Assembly: GCA_003137135.1 (NCBI GenBank)
Contig: PLFB01000245.1
Span: 3,227 to 35,514, forward strand
Length of the DNA: 32,288 nucleotides
Direction of reading: 5' to 3'
Origin: Acetobacteraceae bacterium
Lineage (GTDB): Bacteria; Pseudomonadota; Alphaproteobacteria; Acetobacterales; Acetobacteraceae
Shown here: positions 16,175 through 26,291 of the stretch, piece by piece
How positions within the stretch are numbered: position 1 is the stretch's first letter
Layout of the letters: each line of letters begins with the position of its first letter
Position numbers and translations under genes: made by a program
Notes under the pieces: generated by a model
The model's database searches: none
The model's input: only the letters and a program-made list of their open reading frames with translations
What the model was told of the DNA's origin: nothing

Positions 16175-16455
16175 GAATTTTGGATTTTAGCATCTGGCAA
16201 ATGCCATCGAACGCCCTCCGCAGAGATTTCTAGCACGAGGCTCCGTGAAAGCTCCGTCCAAGGCGATGTCGTATCGTCATATTCTACAAGTTCATAAGAT
16301 CGGCCGCACTTCGACCAGTTAGTGCACGGGGCAACGTTGGGCCGCTCATCCCACGGGATTTTGGCTCTGTGTTCCAACTCGGATAATGCCTCATCGCGCG
16401 TTGAGAATCTTCCTTCCTGCCACTCAGCATGAATTTCATCCTCAATCACAAACAT
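16171..16455 (-). CDS. Conserved hypothetical protein, intact
   Basis: A 94-residue soluble acidic protein beginning MFVIEDEIHAEWQEGRFSTR and containing AIPW-type core (HRAKIPWDERPNVAPCTNW), SKCGRSYELVEYDD, and LEISAEGVRW near the end. I recognise the pattern (xIPWDExPNxAPCxxWxxCGRxYExxEYD) as a small family of unknown function in alphaproteobacteria; the two Cys are part of it. ATG 16455 is chosen because GAGG lies 6 nt upstream; a longer frame from 16509 starts in the copy 3 motif. It is the only minus-strand gene in the island without a visible lesion. No function is proposed. Confidence 0.72.
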   Translation of the reverse strand: MFVIEDEIHAEWQEGRFSTRDEALSELEHRAKIPWDERPNVAPCTNWSKCGRSYELVEYDDTTSPWTELSRSLVLEISAEGVRWHLPDAKIQNS

Positions 16456-16490
16456 AAAGAACCTCGGAAATCCAAACGTTAACGGTCTAA

Positions 16491-16519
16491 CTGTTACAGT
16501 ATTACCCATTCTGTATCAG
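16491..16519. repeat. CTGTTACA inverted-repeat motif, copy 3
   Basis: CTGTTACA (16491-16498) and TGTATCAG (16512-16519) pair at 7 of 8 positions across a 13-nt spacer. It sits 36 nt before the start of the intact 94-residue gene on the minus strand, which is the position expected for a promoter or operator. Confidence 0.6.
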
Positions 16520-16590
16520 ATTCCAGCCAAAATCCAGCCCCCAATGCCCGCGCCCCGAAGCCACTAACGGCGTTGTGGCGGCCCGCCCGT

Positions 16591-16827
16591 TCACACCAAA
16601 ACGTCAAGACCATGCTTTCGGCTGATATCCAACAGTTTCAAGGCCATATTGCTTGGCCGCTTGGCCCCCGTCTCCCACTACTCCACAGTGCTCTCGCTGG
16701 TGTTTAAATACCGGGCAAACACTGGCTGGCTAAATTGGTTAGCCTCACGGATTTGCTTAATCTCTAACGGACCGATTTCCACCGGCACAGTCAGACCGCC
16801 AGCACCCCGTCCCAAACCGCTGACGCC
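16591..16827 (-). pseudogene. XRE/YiaG-type helix-turn-helix regulator interrupted by TAG
   Basis: Minus-strand reading gives LTVPVEIGPLEIKQIREAN, then QFSQPVFARYLNTSESTVE, then TAG (16678-16680), then WETGAKRPSNMALKLLDIS and RKHGLDVLV before TGA (16591-16593). Without the TAG this is a textbook Cro/CI-type HTH of the YiaG/antitoxin sort, where the position is normally Gln (VxQWExGxKxPSG). A CAG to TAG change would explain it. The upstream frame shows no ATG (a GTG at 16788 is possible). A neighbouring frame reads FDEASAVWDGVLA, which may be the displaced N-terminus, hinting at a second lesion. It was probably a local regulator, perhaps of the island or of the divergent PYP gene. Confidence 0.7.
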
Positions 16828-16954
16828 TCATCGAAGTCGCTAATATTTCCAATGACGGAACCCAAAATCGCCAATCGATGTTGGGAATATCTTAACGAAA
16901 CAGTGTCTATTCACGTCTGCCAGGGATTTATCCTGATAACTTGGAGGACCGACG

Positions 16955-17350
16955 ATGCGTGCGGCAGACACTGATGTTGGGCTCGAAGATATCGGCTTCG
17001 AGAGCGCAAATCTATTGAATCGGCTTGATTTAATGGCTGATGAAACATTGGATCATCTGAAATTTGGCATCATCCGCTTCGACAAGACCGACAAAGTCAT
17101 TTTCTACAACAAGACTGAAAGCCAGGCATCATTATTGCCGCTGACGAAGGTGCTGGGCCGTAATTTCTTTGCGACCGTAGCGCCCTGCATGAACAATTAC
17201 ATGGTCGCGACGCGGTTCGAAATCGAGCCCGAACTGGACGCCGTGATCGATTACGTGCTGACGCTTCGGATGCCTCCAACGCCGGTTAAAATGCGATTAC
17301 TCGCCTCGCAGTCCAGCCCCAACCGTTATGTTGTGATCAAGTGGCTTTAG
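16955..17350 (+). CDS. pyp: Photoactive yellow protein (PYP) homologue
   Basis: A 131-residue PAS-fold blue-light receptor, which binds p-coumaric acid as a thioester to a Cys. From memory it aligns to Halorhodospira halophila PYP without gaps from residue 24 to 79 at an offset of 9: LKFGIIRFD, VIFYNKTES, GRNFFATVAPC. Tyr42, Glu46 and chromophore Cys69 are kept as Tyr51, Glu55 and Cys78. Thr50 is Ser59, Arg52 is Leu61, and Met100 is Met106. The end MPPTPVKMRLL and RYVVIKWL matches the last strands (MTPTKVKV, YWVFVKRV). Only a three-residue deletion is needed near residues 86-92. ATG 16955 has GGAGGA at 7 nt. The histidine kinase follows after 87 nt. No tyrosine ammonia lyase or coumaryl ligase gene is in the window. 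Confidence 0.9.
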   Translation: MRAADTDVGLEDIGFESANLLNRLDLMADETLDHLKFGIIRFDKTDKVIFYNKTESQASLLPLTKVLGRNFFATVAPCMNNYMVATRFEIEPELDAVIDYVLTLRMPPTPVKMRLLASQSSPNRYVVIKWL

Positions 17351-17437
17351 CGGCGGGCACCCTTCATTAAATCCTTGCCGCCCCTTTGAAACACCGAATG
17401 GGCCCGCGCCGCCCAGCCGCTGATCCAGGATGAATTC

Positions 17438-18496
17438 ATGAGCCCCAGACAGAACTTTGCAGACCAATTCAGCGAGCTTCTCGAATTCTTTTACCTGTTG
17501 CCGATCGGCGTCATAAAATTCAAGGGCGAAGGCAGTGTCGAACTGATCAATCCGGAATCGAGCGGGCTGCTGATGCCGCTCATCGGCAACGCCGGCCTGA
17601 ACAATATCTACATCACACTTCGCGAGCTGATGCCCGACCTAGCCAAAGTTGTCGCAAACTCTTCAGAATCCCTCGGCGTGCTGGTCGATCAGGGGCATCC
17701 CACGGCGGGCGTTGCGAACCACGTGGTCTCGCTCTCGCTGACGGTTGCGCGGGTGCGCGAGGACACCTATTTGGCCGCCATCGAAGATGTGAGCCGGATG
17801 AGCGATCTGCTGACCCGCCTGACGCGATCCAATACCGAACTGGAGAGTTTCGCCTACGTCGCATCCCATGACATGCAGGAGCCGGTGCGGATGATGTTGA
17901 GCTTCACGCAACTCCTGGAACGCGATTATCACAATGTGCTGGACGCGGAGGGGCGGCAATATCTGTCGATCATCGAAAGCTCGGCGTTACGAGTACGCAA
18001 TATGATCCGTGACCTGCTGGACTATGCCAGGCTGGAGGGCGGCTCGGGCGACTTTGGGCCGGTTGACATGCGCCTCAAGTGGGACATGGCAGCGGATAAT
18101 TTGCATCAGCTCATCGCCGAGACGAAGGCGGTCATCACCTGCGACGATCTGCCGGTGGTCAATGCCAACGCCATTCAGGTGACGCGTATTTTACAAAATT
18201 TGCTGCAGAACGCGGTCAAGTTTCAGCCGCCGGGACAGCTTCCGCTTGTGCATCTGGGGGTCACGCAAGAGGCGGACGGGCCGGTGTTTTATGTGCGTGA
18301 TAACGGCATCGGCATAAAGCCCGAGTTTGTGGAGCAGATTTTTGAGCCGTTCCGGCGGCTCCATACATGGGACGCGATACCTGGCAGCGGGCTTGGGCTT
18401 TCGATCTGCCGCAAAATCATCGAGCGGCATGGCGGCAAGATCTGGGCGGTCTCCTCGCCAGGCGCGGGCACGACCATCTATTTCAAGCTACGGTAA
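17438..18496 (+). CDS. Histidine kinase with N-terminal PAS-like domain, PYP-linked
   Basis: A 352-residue soluble sensor kinase with no membrane segment. Residues 15-125 look like a PAS domain (LLPIGVIKFKGEGSVELINP), which lacks a PYP-type Cys. A short coiled linker leads to the dimerisation domain FAYVASHDMQEPVRMMLSF with phospho-acceptor His144. The ATPase domain shows the N box ILQNLLQNAVKFQPP (Asn258), G1 VRDNGIGIKPEF, F box IFEPFRRL and G2 GSGLGLSICRKII. The His motif resembles kinases attached to bacterial phytochromes. AGGA precedes ATG 17438. It is in the same direction as pyp, 87 nt downstream, and has no response regulator beside it. A role as PYP output partner is inferred from context. 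Confidence 0.9.
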   Translation: MSPRQNFADQFSELLEFFYLLPIGVIKFKGEGSVELINPESSGLLMPLIGNAGLNNIYITLRELMPDLAKVVANSSESLGVLVDQGHPTAGVANHVVSLSLTVARVREDTYLAAIEDVSRMSDLLTRLTRSNTELESFAYVASHDMQEPVRMMLSFTQLLERDYHNVLDAEGRQYLSIIESSALRVRNMIRDLLDYARLEGGSGDFGPVDMRLKWDMAADNLHQLIAETKAVITCDDLPVVNANAIQVTRILQNLLQNAVKFQPPGQLPLVHLGVTQEADGPVFYVRDNGIGIKPEFVEQIFEPFRRLHTWDAIPGSGLGLSICRKIIERHGGKIWAVSSPGAGTTIYFKLR

Positions 18497-18601
18497 AAAC
18501 GCCGCAAGCCTATCGTAGGATGGGCAGAGCCCTTGCAAAGCCCATCATTCACCCCCGCCCTCCCGAGTGGCCAACCCGCACCCTCTCAAAGCCGCAAAAA
18601 C

Positions 18602-18655
18602 CAAAAGTTTTTTGGTTACTTTTTTTCAAAAAAGTAACTGCTTGCTTCCCTTCCG
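18602..18655. repeat. T-tract repeat family B, right half only
   Basis: Contains AAAAGTTTTTTGGTTAC, a T/A-tract hairpin and GTAACTGCTTGCTTCCC, the right half of the full elements. It lies between the convergent histidine kinase and rpsA genes. A partner left half lies on the far side of rpsA at 20611-20662. Confidence 0.85.
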
Positions 18656-18658
18656 CGC

Positions 18659-18691
18659 AAAAAAACGCCGCCAAGCTCCCGCCCGGCGGCG
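18659..18691 (-). terminator. Rho-independent terminator of rpsA
   Basis: Read on the minus strand: 7-bp stem CGCCGCC/GGCGGCG (18685-18691 with 18666-18672), a 12-nt loop that can pair further, then seven T (18665-18659). It begins 19 nt after the rpsA stop codon. Confidence 0.85.
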
Positions 18692-18709
18692 TCCCTGAAT
18701 CAGGCGCTC

Positions 18710-20443
18710 CTACTCGTCCGTCTGCTGATTCCGCCGCCGAATCGCCGCCCCCAAAATATCCCCCAGCGAAGCCCCGGAGTCAGACGAGCCAAACTCCGCC
18801 ACCGCGGTCTTATCCTCGTCAATCTCCTTGCCCTTAATCGTCAGCTGCAGCTTCCGCGCAGCCCTATCAACCGCCGTTATCTTCGCATCCACGGTATCAC
18901 CAACCGCAAACCGCTCAGACCGCTGGTCCGCCTTATCCCGCGCCAACTCAGCCCGCCGGATAAACCCGGTCAGCACGTCGTCCACCTTCACCTCAACGCC
19001 ATTCGCCTGCACCGCGGTCACAACGCAGGTCACAATCTGCCCCTTATGGATCTTATCCAGCACGCCCGCGGCCGGATCGACCTCAAGCTGCTTGATCCCC
19101 AGGCTAATGCGTTCCTTCTCCACATCCACATCCAGCACCTTGGCCTTCACCACCTGCCCCTTGGCATACTTGGCAATCGCCAGTTCCCCGGTATCGTCCC
19201 AAGAAAGGTCCGACATATGGATCATGCCGTCGATCTCGGCGCCCACCGCAATAAACAGCCCGAACTCCGTAATATTCCGAATTTCGCCCTCCACCAGCGA
19301 CCCAATCGGATGCTCGTCCTGGAATTCCTCCCAAGGATTGCGCTGCACCTGCTTCAGCCCCAGCGATATCCGCCGCTTCGAGGCATCCACATCCAGCACC
19401 ACCACATCCACTTCCTGGCTGGTCGATACAATTTTTCCGGGATGCGCATTCTTCTTGGTCCACGACATTTCCGAAACATGCACCAGGCCTTCCACCCCCG
19501 GCTCCAGTTCCACGAACGCCCCGTAATCCGTAATATTCGTCACCCGCCCCGAAGCCTTCACCCCCGGCGGATATTTTGCATCCACACCCTCCCAAGGATC
19601 GGCCTCCAACTGCTTCATCCCCAGCGAAATCCGCTGCGTATCCGCATTGAACCGGATCACCTGCACTTTGACCGGCTGCCCAATCACCAGCGCCTCCGCC
19701 GGATGATTAATCCGCTTCCAAGCAATGTCCGTGACGTGCAACAGCCCATCGACACCGCCGAGATCAACGAACGCGCCGTAATCCGTAATATTCTTAACGA
19801 CACCATCCAAAATCTGGCCTTCCTTCAGGCCCAAAATCAGCTCGCTGCGCTGCTCCGCCCGCGTCTCCTCCAGCACCGCCCGCCTTGAGACCACAATATT
19901 CCCCCGCGCCCGATCCATCTTCAGTATTTGGAACGGCTGCGACATCCCCATCAGCGGCCCCACATCCCGAACGGGGCGAATATCCACCTGGCTCCCCGGC
20001 AAAAACGCCGTCGCCCCGCCCAAATCCACCGTAAACCCACCCTTCACGCGCCCATGAATCACTCCATTCACCCGCGTCTGCGCCTCAAACGCCTTCTCCA
20101 GCTGCGTCCAGCTTTCCTCCCGCCGCGCTTTTTCGCGCGACAACACCATGGAGCCGTCCTTGTCCTCATACCGCTCGATATAAAGATCAAACACATCCCC
20201 AATCGCCACCTCCGGCTTCGACCCCACCGGCGCAAACTCCCGCAGCGGCACCCGCCCCTCGGATTTCAGCCCGACATCGACGATGACAAAGTCATCATCA
20301 ATCCGCAAAACCTTGCCAGAAACAACAGACCCCTCAAACCCGGCATTCACGCCAAGCGAAGAGTCCAAAAGCGCGGCAAAATCATCAGTGCCGGAATATT
20401 TAACGGTTTCGTCGTGACGAACAGCGGTTGCGATGGAAGCCAT
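18710..20443 (-). CDS. rpsA: 30S ribosomal protein S1
   Basis: A 577-residue protein with six S1 RNA-binding repeats, which delivers mRNA to the 30S subunit. Repeat cores can be read in order: VIVDVGLKSEGRVPL, KGGFTVDLGGATAFLP, ITDYGAFVDLGGVDGLLHV, ITDYGAFVELEPGVEGLVHV, ITEFGLFIAVGAEIDGMIHM and GVEVKVDDVLTGFIRRAEL. The start MASIATAVRHDE at 20443 matches the family; a longer frame to 20503 is leader sequence. AAGGA lies about 13 nt upstream, a weak site, and S1 genes often rely on leader structure and self-control. It is not next to cmk or ihfB as in many genomes and stands alone here, with half copies of repeat B on both sides. Confidence 0.96.
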   Translation of the reverse strand: MASIATAVRHDETVKYSGTDDFAALLDSSLGVNAGFEGSVVSGKVLRIDDDFVIVDVGLKSEGRVPLREFAPVGSKPEVAIGDVFDLYIERYEDKDGSMVLSREKARREESWTQLEKAFEAQTRVNGVIHGRVKGGFTVDLGGATAFLPGSQVDIRPVRDVGPLMGMSQPFQILKMDRARGNIVVSRRAVLEETRAEQRSELILGLKEGQILDGVVKNITDYGAFVDLGGVDGLLHVTDIAWKRINHPAEALVIGQPVKVQVIRFNADTQRISLGMKQLEADPWEGVDAKYPPGVKASGRVTNITDYGAFVELEPGVEGLVHVSEMSWTKKNAHPGKIVSTSQEVDVVVLDVDASKRRISLGLKQVQRNPWEEFQDEHPIGSLVEGEIRNITEFGLFIAVGAEIDGMIHMSDLSWDDTGELAIAKYAKGQVVKAKVLDVDVEKERISLGIKQLEVDPAAGVLDKIHKGQIVTCVVTAVQANGVEVKVDDVLTGFIRRAELARDKADQRSERFAVGDTVDAKITAVDRAARKLQLTIKGKEIDEDKTAVAEFGSSDSGASLGDILGAAIRRRNQQTDE

Positions 20444-20467
20444 GTGGCTGGATGTGTCCTTAAGAAG

Positions 20468-20483
20468 GGGCAAAACTTTGCCC
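20468..20483 (-). promoter_or_regulatory. Stem-loop in the rpsA leader
   Basis: GGGCAAA and TTTGCCC pair perfectly around two bases, 25 nt upstream of the rpsA start codon. S1 genes are commonly self-regulated through leader structure, so this hairpin is a candidate element. It may be incidental. Confidence 0.4.
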
Positions 20484-20610
20484 GATTGGTATGCGCGGCC
20501 CAAAGCAATTGCGGCAACGGCTAAGCACCCGTCTGGGCGCCCGGTGAAGTGAATGGCGGTCTCATAGGCCGCACGCCAACGGAGTCAAGCGCCAGGCGGC
20601 CAAACAGCTA

Positions 20611-20662
20611 AGAGAAAGCAAGTAAGCAGTTCTTTTTTGAAAAAAAGAACCAAAAAACTTCT
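20611..20662. repeat. T-tract repeat family B, left half only
   Basis: AGAGAAAGCAAGTAAGCAG, a T/A-tract hairpin (GTTCTTTTTTGAAAAAAAGAAC-like, 20639-20660 region) and CAAAAAACTTCT. It is the left half of the full elements and lies upstream of rpsA and of the GNAT gene; an ATG at 20663 at its edge gives a spurious start. Confidence 0.85.
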
Positions 20663-20707
20663 ATGAACCCTAGACCGTGCCCGCGCGACCGGCTTTGGCT
20701 AGACGGC

Positions 20708-21142
20708 ATGAACTATAGCATCGAAATCCTCGAAACCGAAAGCCCCGAAGCCGTCACCGCCATCGGCGACGCCCTGGAAGCCTTCAACACCTCCCAAGCC
20801 GGCCCCAGCCCCCACCAGCCCCTCTCCATCCTGATAAAGCACCCCGAAACCAACGCCATCCTCGGCGGCCTAACCGGCGCCTCCTCCCACGACTGGCTCT
20901 TCATAAAGCTCCTCTTCATCCCCGAATCCCTGCGCGGCCAAAACCTGGGCACGAAACTCATGGCCCAAGCCGAATCCATCGCCCGCGCCAGAAACCTCAC
21001 CGGCATCTGGCTAGACACCTTCGAATTCCAGGCCCGCGCCTTCTACGAAAAACAAGGTTTTTCCCTCTTCGCCACCCTCCCCGACCACCCCAAAGGCCAC
21101 AACCGCTATTTTCTGCAAAAACGCCTGGACGTTCACGAATAA
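20708..21142 (+). CDS. GNAT-family N-acetyltransferase
   Basis: A 144-residue acetyl-CoA-dependent acetyltransferase. The acetyl-CoA loop is in FIPESLRGQNLGTKLMAQAE (family pattern RGxxLG, about residues 77-96), after the strand WLFIKLLF. The C-terminal FEFQARAFYEKQGFSLF is the usual QAxxFYxKxGF block, and the end is GHNRYFLQKRL. I chose ATG 20708 (MNYSIEIL) over 20663, which lies at the end of a repeat; neither has a strong ribosome site. The substrate is unknown; this subgroup is annotated simply as GNAT. The two neighbouring genes give no hint of its role. Confidence 0.87.
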   Translation: MNYSIEILETESPEAVTAIGDALEAFNTSQAGPSPHQPLSILIKHPETNAILGGLTGASSHDWLFIKLLFIPESLRGQNLGTKLMAQAESIARARNLTGIWLDTFEFQARAFYEKQGFSLFATLPDHPKGHNRYFLQKRLDVHE

Positions 21143-21165
21143 GAAATGCAAGCCGTGCCACCGCA

Positions 21166-21205
21166 CGTCATGGCCGCGCTTGACGCGGCCATCCACGCCT
21201 TTCTC
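21166..21205. repeat. Palindromic intergenic repeat after the GNAT gene
   Basis: GGCCGCGCTTGACGCGGCC forms a 7-bp-arm hairpin within CGTCATGG...CCATCCACGCC. Words of this type recur between genes in alphaproteobacteria. It gives a short spurious frame (ATG 21146, 25 codons). It may terminate the GNAT transcript. The rest of the gap to bamD (to 21405) holds only a CATCTGCG tandem-like stretch (21310-21337). Confidence 0.6.
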
Positions 21206-21405
21206 GCCGAACGCCTGACCTAATCACCAGCAGGCTCGGCATCATCGCCCGCCCCCGCCTCCTTGCCGTCCCCCATTTGGCCCGGAGCAGCCCCCACCCC
21301 ACTGACCCATCTGCGTCCATCTGCGTCATCTGCGGATAACCTTAAGAAACCCGCCCCACACCACCCTAATGACGGCTTAACAATACCTGTCTATAACGCG
21401 CCGCA

Positions 21406-22251
21406 ATGACCCAAAACCTCTCCGGCATCCTCCGCTTCGCCCTGCTCGCCGCCGCCCTCAGCTTGGCCGCCTGCAACTCCACCCCCAAAAACGACCCCTA
21501 CCTCACCGGCGTCAACCTGCCCCCGCCCGACCAGCTCTACGCCCACGGCGTCGACCAGGTGCAAAAGGAACACTACGACGACTCCGTCAAAACCTTCGAC
21601 GCCGTCGAGCAAAACTATCCCTACTCCGTCTGGGCCACCCACGCCCAGCTCATGCACGGCTACGCCCAGTACAAACAACAAAACTACGACGAAGCCATCG
21701 ACGCGCTCTCCCGCTTCATCGACCTGCACCCGGAAAACCAGGACGCCGCCTACGCCTATTACCTCAAAGCCCTGTGCTACTACGAGCAGATCGACGACGT
21801 GCAGCGCGACCAGACCGCCACCTATGAAGCCATCCAGACCCTGCAGGACGTCATCGACCGCTTCCCCGATTCCGCCTACGCCCGCGACGCGCGGATAAAG
21901 CTTCGCCTGGCCAACAACCGCCTCGCCGGCCACGACATGACCATCGGCCGCTTCTACGAAAAACAGCACCTCTACGCCGCCGCCATCGGCCGCTACCAGG
22001 ACGTCATTTCCGCCTACCAGACCACCACCTACGTCCCCGAAGCCCTGGAACGCCTGACCGAATGCTACCTGGACATCGGCCTCTCCGACGCCGCCATCCG
22101 CACCGCCTCCGTCCTCGGCTTCAATTTCCCCGGCAGCACCTGGTACTCCGCCGCCTACGGCAAGCTGGAGGCCGACAACCTGGTCACCGCCGCCGACACC
22201 GGCAACTTCCCCCCGCCCAAAAAATCCCACTGGTTTTTTGGACTGTTTTAG
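21406..22251 (+). CDS. bamD: Outer membrane assembly lipoprotein BamD
   Basis: A 281-residue lipoprotein of the BAM complex, which inserts beta-barrel proteins in the outer membrane. The signal peptide ends in the lipobox SLAAC (Cys at residue 23). Five TPR-like helical pairs follow, for example QLYAHGVDQVQKEHYDDSVK, HGYAQYKQQNYDEAIDALSR and AYYLKALCYYEQIDDVQRDQ. It carries the BamD hallmark of a long N-terminal TPR array followed by TVPEALERLTE-type sequence (VPEALERLTECYLDIGL). It is followed by recN after 61 nt, a pairing common in alphaproteobacteria, but the gap is almost all family B repeat. Confidence 0.96.
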   Translation: MTQNLSGILRFALLAAALSLAACNSTPKNDPYLTGVNLPPPDQLYAHGVDQVQKEHYDDSVKTFDAVEQNYPYSVWATHAQLMHGYAQYKQQNYDEAIDALSRFIDLHPENQDAAYAYYLKALCYYEQIDDVQRDQTATYEAIQTLQDVIDRFPDSAYARDARIKLRLANNRLAGHDMTIGRFYEKQHLYAAAIGRYQDVISAYQTTTYVPEALERLTECYLDIGLSDAAIRTASVLGFNFPGSTWYSAAYGKLEADNLVTAADTGNFPPPKKSHWFFGLF

Positions 22252-22301
22252 CAAGGGAAGAAGTTCTTTTTTTCAAAAAAGAACTTCTTTCTTTCTTCCT
22301 A
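22252..22301. repeat. T-tract repeat family B, core hairpin
   Basis: GCAAGGGAAGAAGTTC, T-tract, A-tract and GAACTTCTTTCTTTCTTCC form one hairpin without a central GC-rich stem. It fills nearly the whole bamD-recN spacer and may attenuate read-through into recN. Confidence 0.85.
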
Positions 22302-22312
22302 GCGGCACTTCC

Positions 22313-26099
<3,787 letters not shown>

Positions 26100-26104
26100 C
26101 GCCC

Positions 26105-26138
26105 CGTCATTGCGAGCGCAGCGAAGCAATCCATCTTT
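26105..26138. repeat. Dispersed repeat family A, copy 3
   Basis: CGTCATTGCGAGCGCAG followed by CGAAGCAATCCATCTTTC, six bases after the ligA stop and 12 bases before a full family B element. Copy 1 is also next to a B element. Confidence 0.88.
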
Positions 26139-26150
26139 CTCAAAACAAAA

Positions 26151-26291
26151 AGAAAGAAGTTCTTTTTTGAAAAAAAGAACCAAAAAACTTCTGATTCCCC
26201 CGGCGTTTGAGCGGCCATACTGTGGCCCCTCAACGGCCGCGGGAATCAAAAGTTTTTTGGTTACTTTTTTTCAAAAAAGTAACTACTTCTC
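26151..26291. repeat. T-tract palindromic repeat family B, copy 4 (full element)
   Basis: Left half with GTTCTTTTTTGAAAAAA and GAACCAAAAAACTTCTGATTC; a centre related to that of copy 3 with the same ATACTGT loop (26218-26224) but more mismatches; right half AAAAGTTTTTTGGTTAC, T/A tract, GTAACTACTTC. The FkbH-like stop codon (26283-26285) lies in its right end. It separates the convergent ligA and fkbH-like genes and could terminate both. Confidence 0.9.

Noticed and set aside
14931-16827. Recoding of TAG as a sense codon (two in-frame TAGs in the island)
   Set aside because: TAG is used as an ordinary stop elsewhere here (nuoN, the FkbH-like gene), and a frameshift in the same island points to decay instead.
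14829-16827. Integron gene-cassette array
   Set aside because: Genes share orientation and repeated borders, but the repeats do not fit the attC boxes RYYYAAC and GTTRRRY, and no integrase gene is seen.
16649-16843. Plus-strand 64-codon frame in the island
   Set aside because: It is the complement of the HTH pseudogene, whose minus-strand translation matches a known fold.
18510-18560. Possible RNA gene or small CDS after the histidine kinase
   Set aside because: It matches a common GGATGGGCAGAGC...CCCATC intergenic repeat, with no tRNA or coding features.
21146-21223. Short plus-strand frame after the GNAT gene
   Set aside because: It is the translation of a palindromic intergenic repeat (GGCCGCG hairpin).
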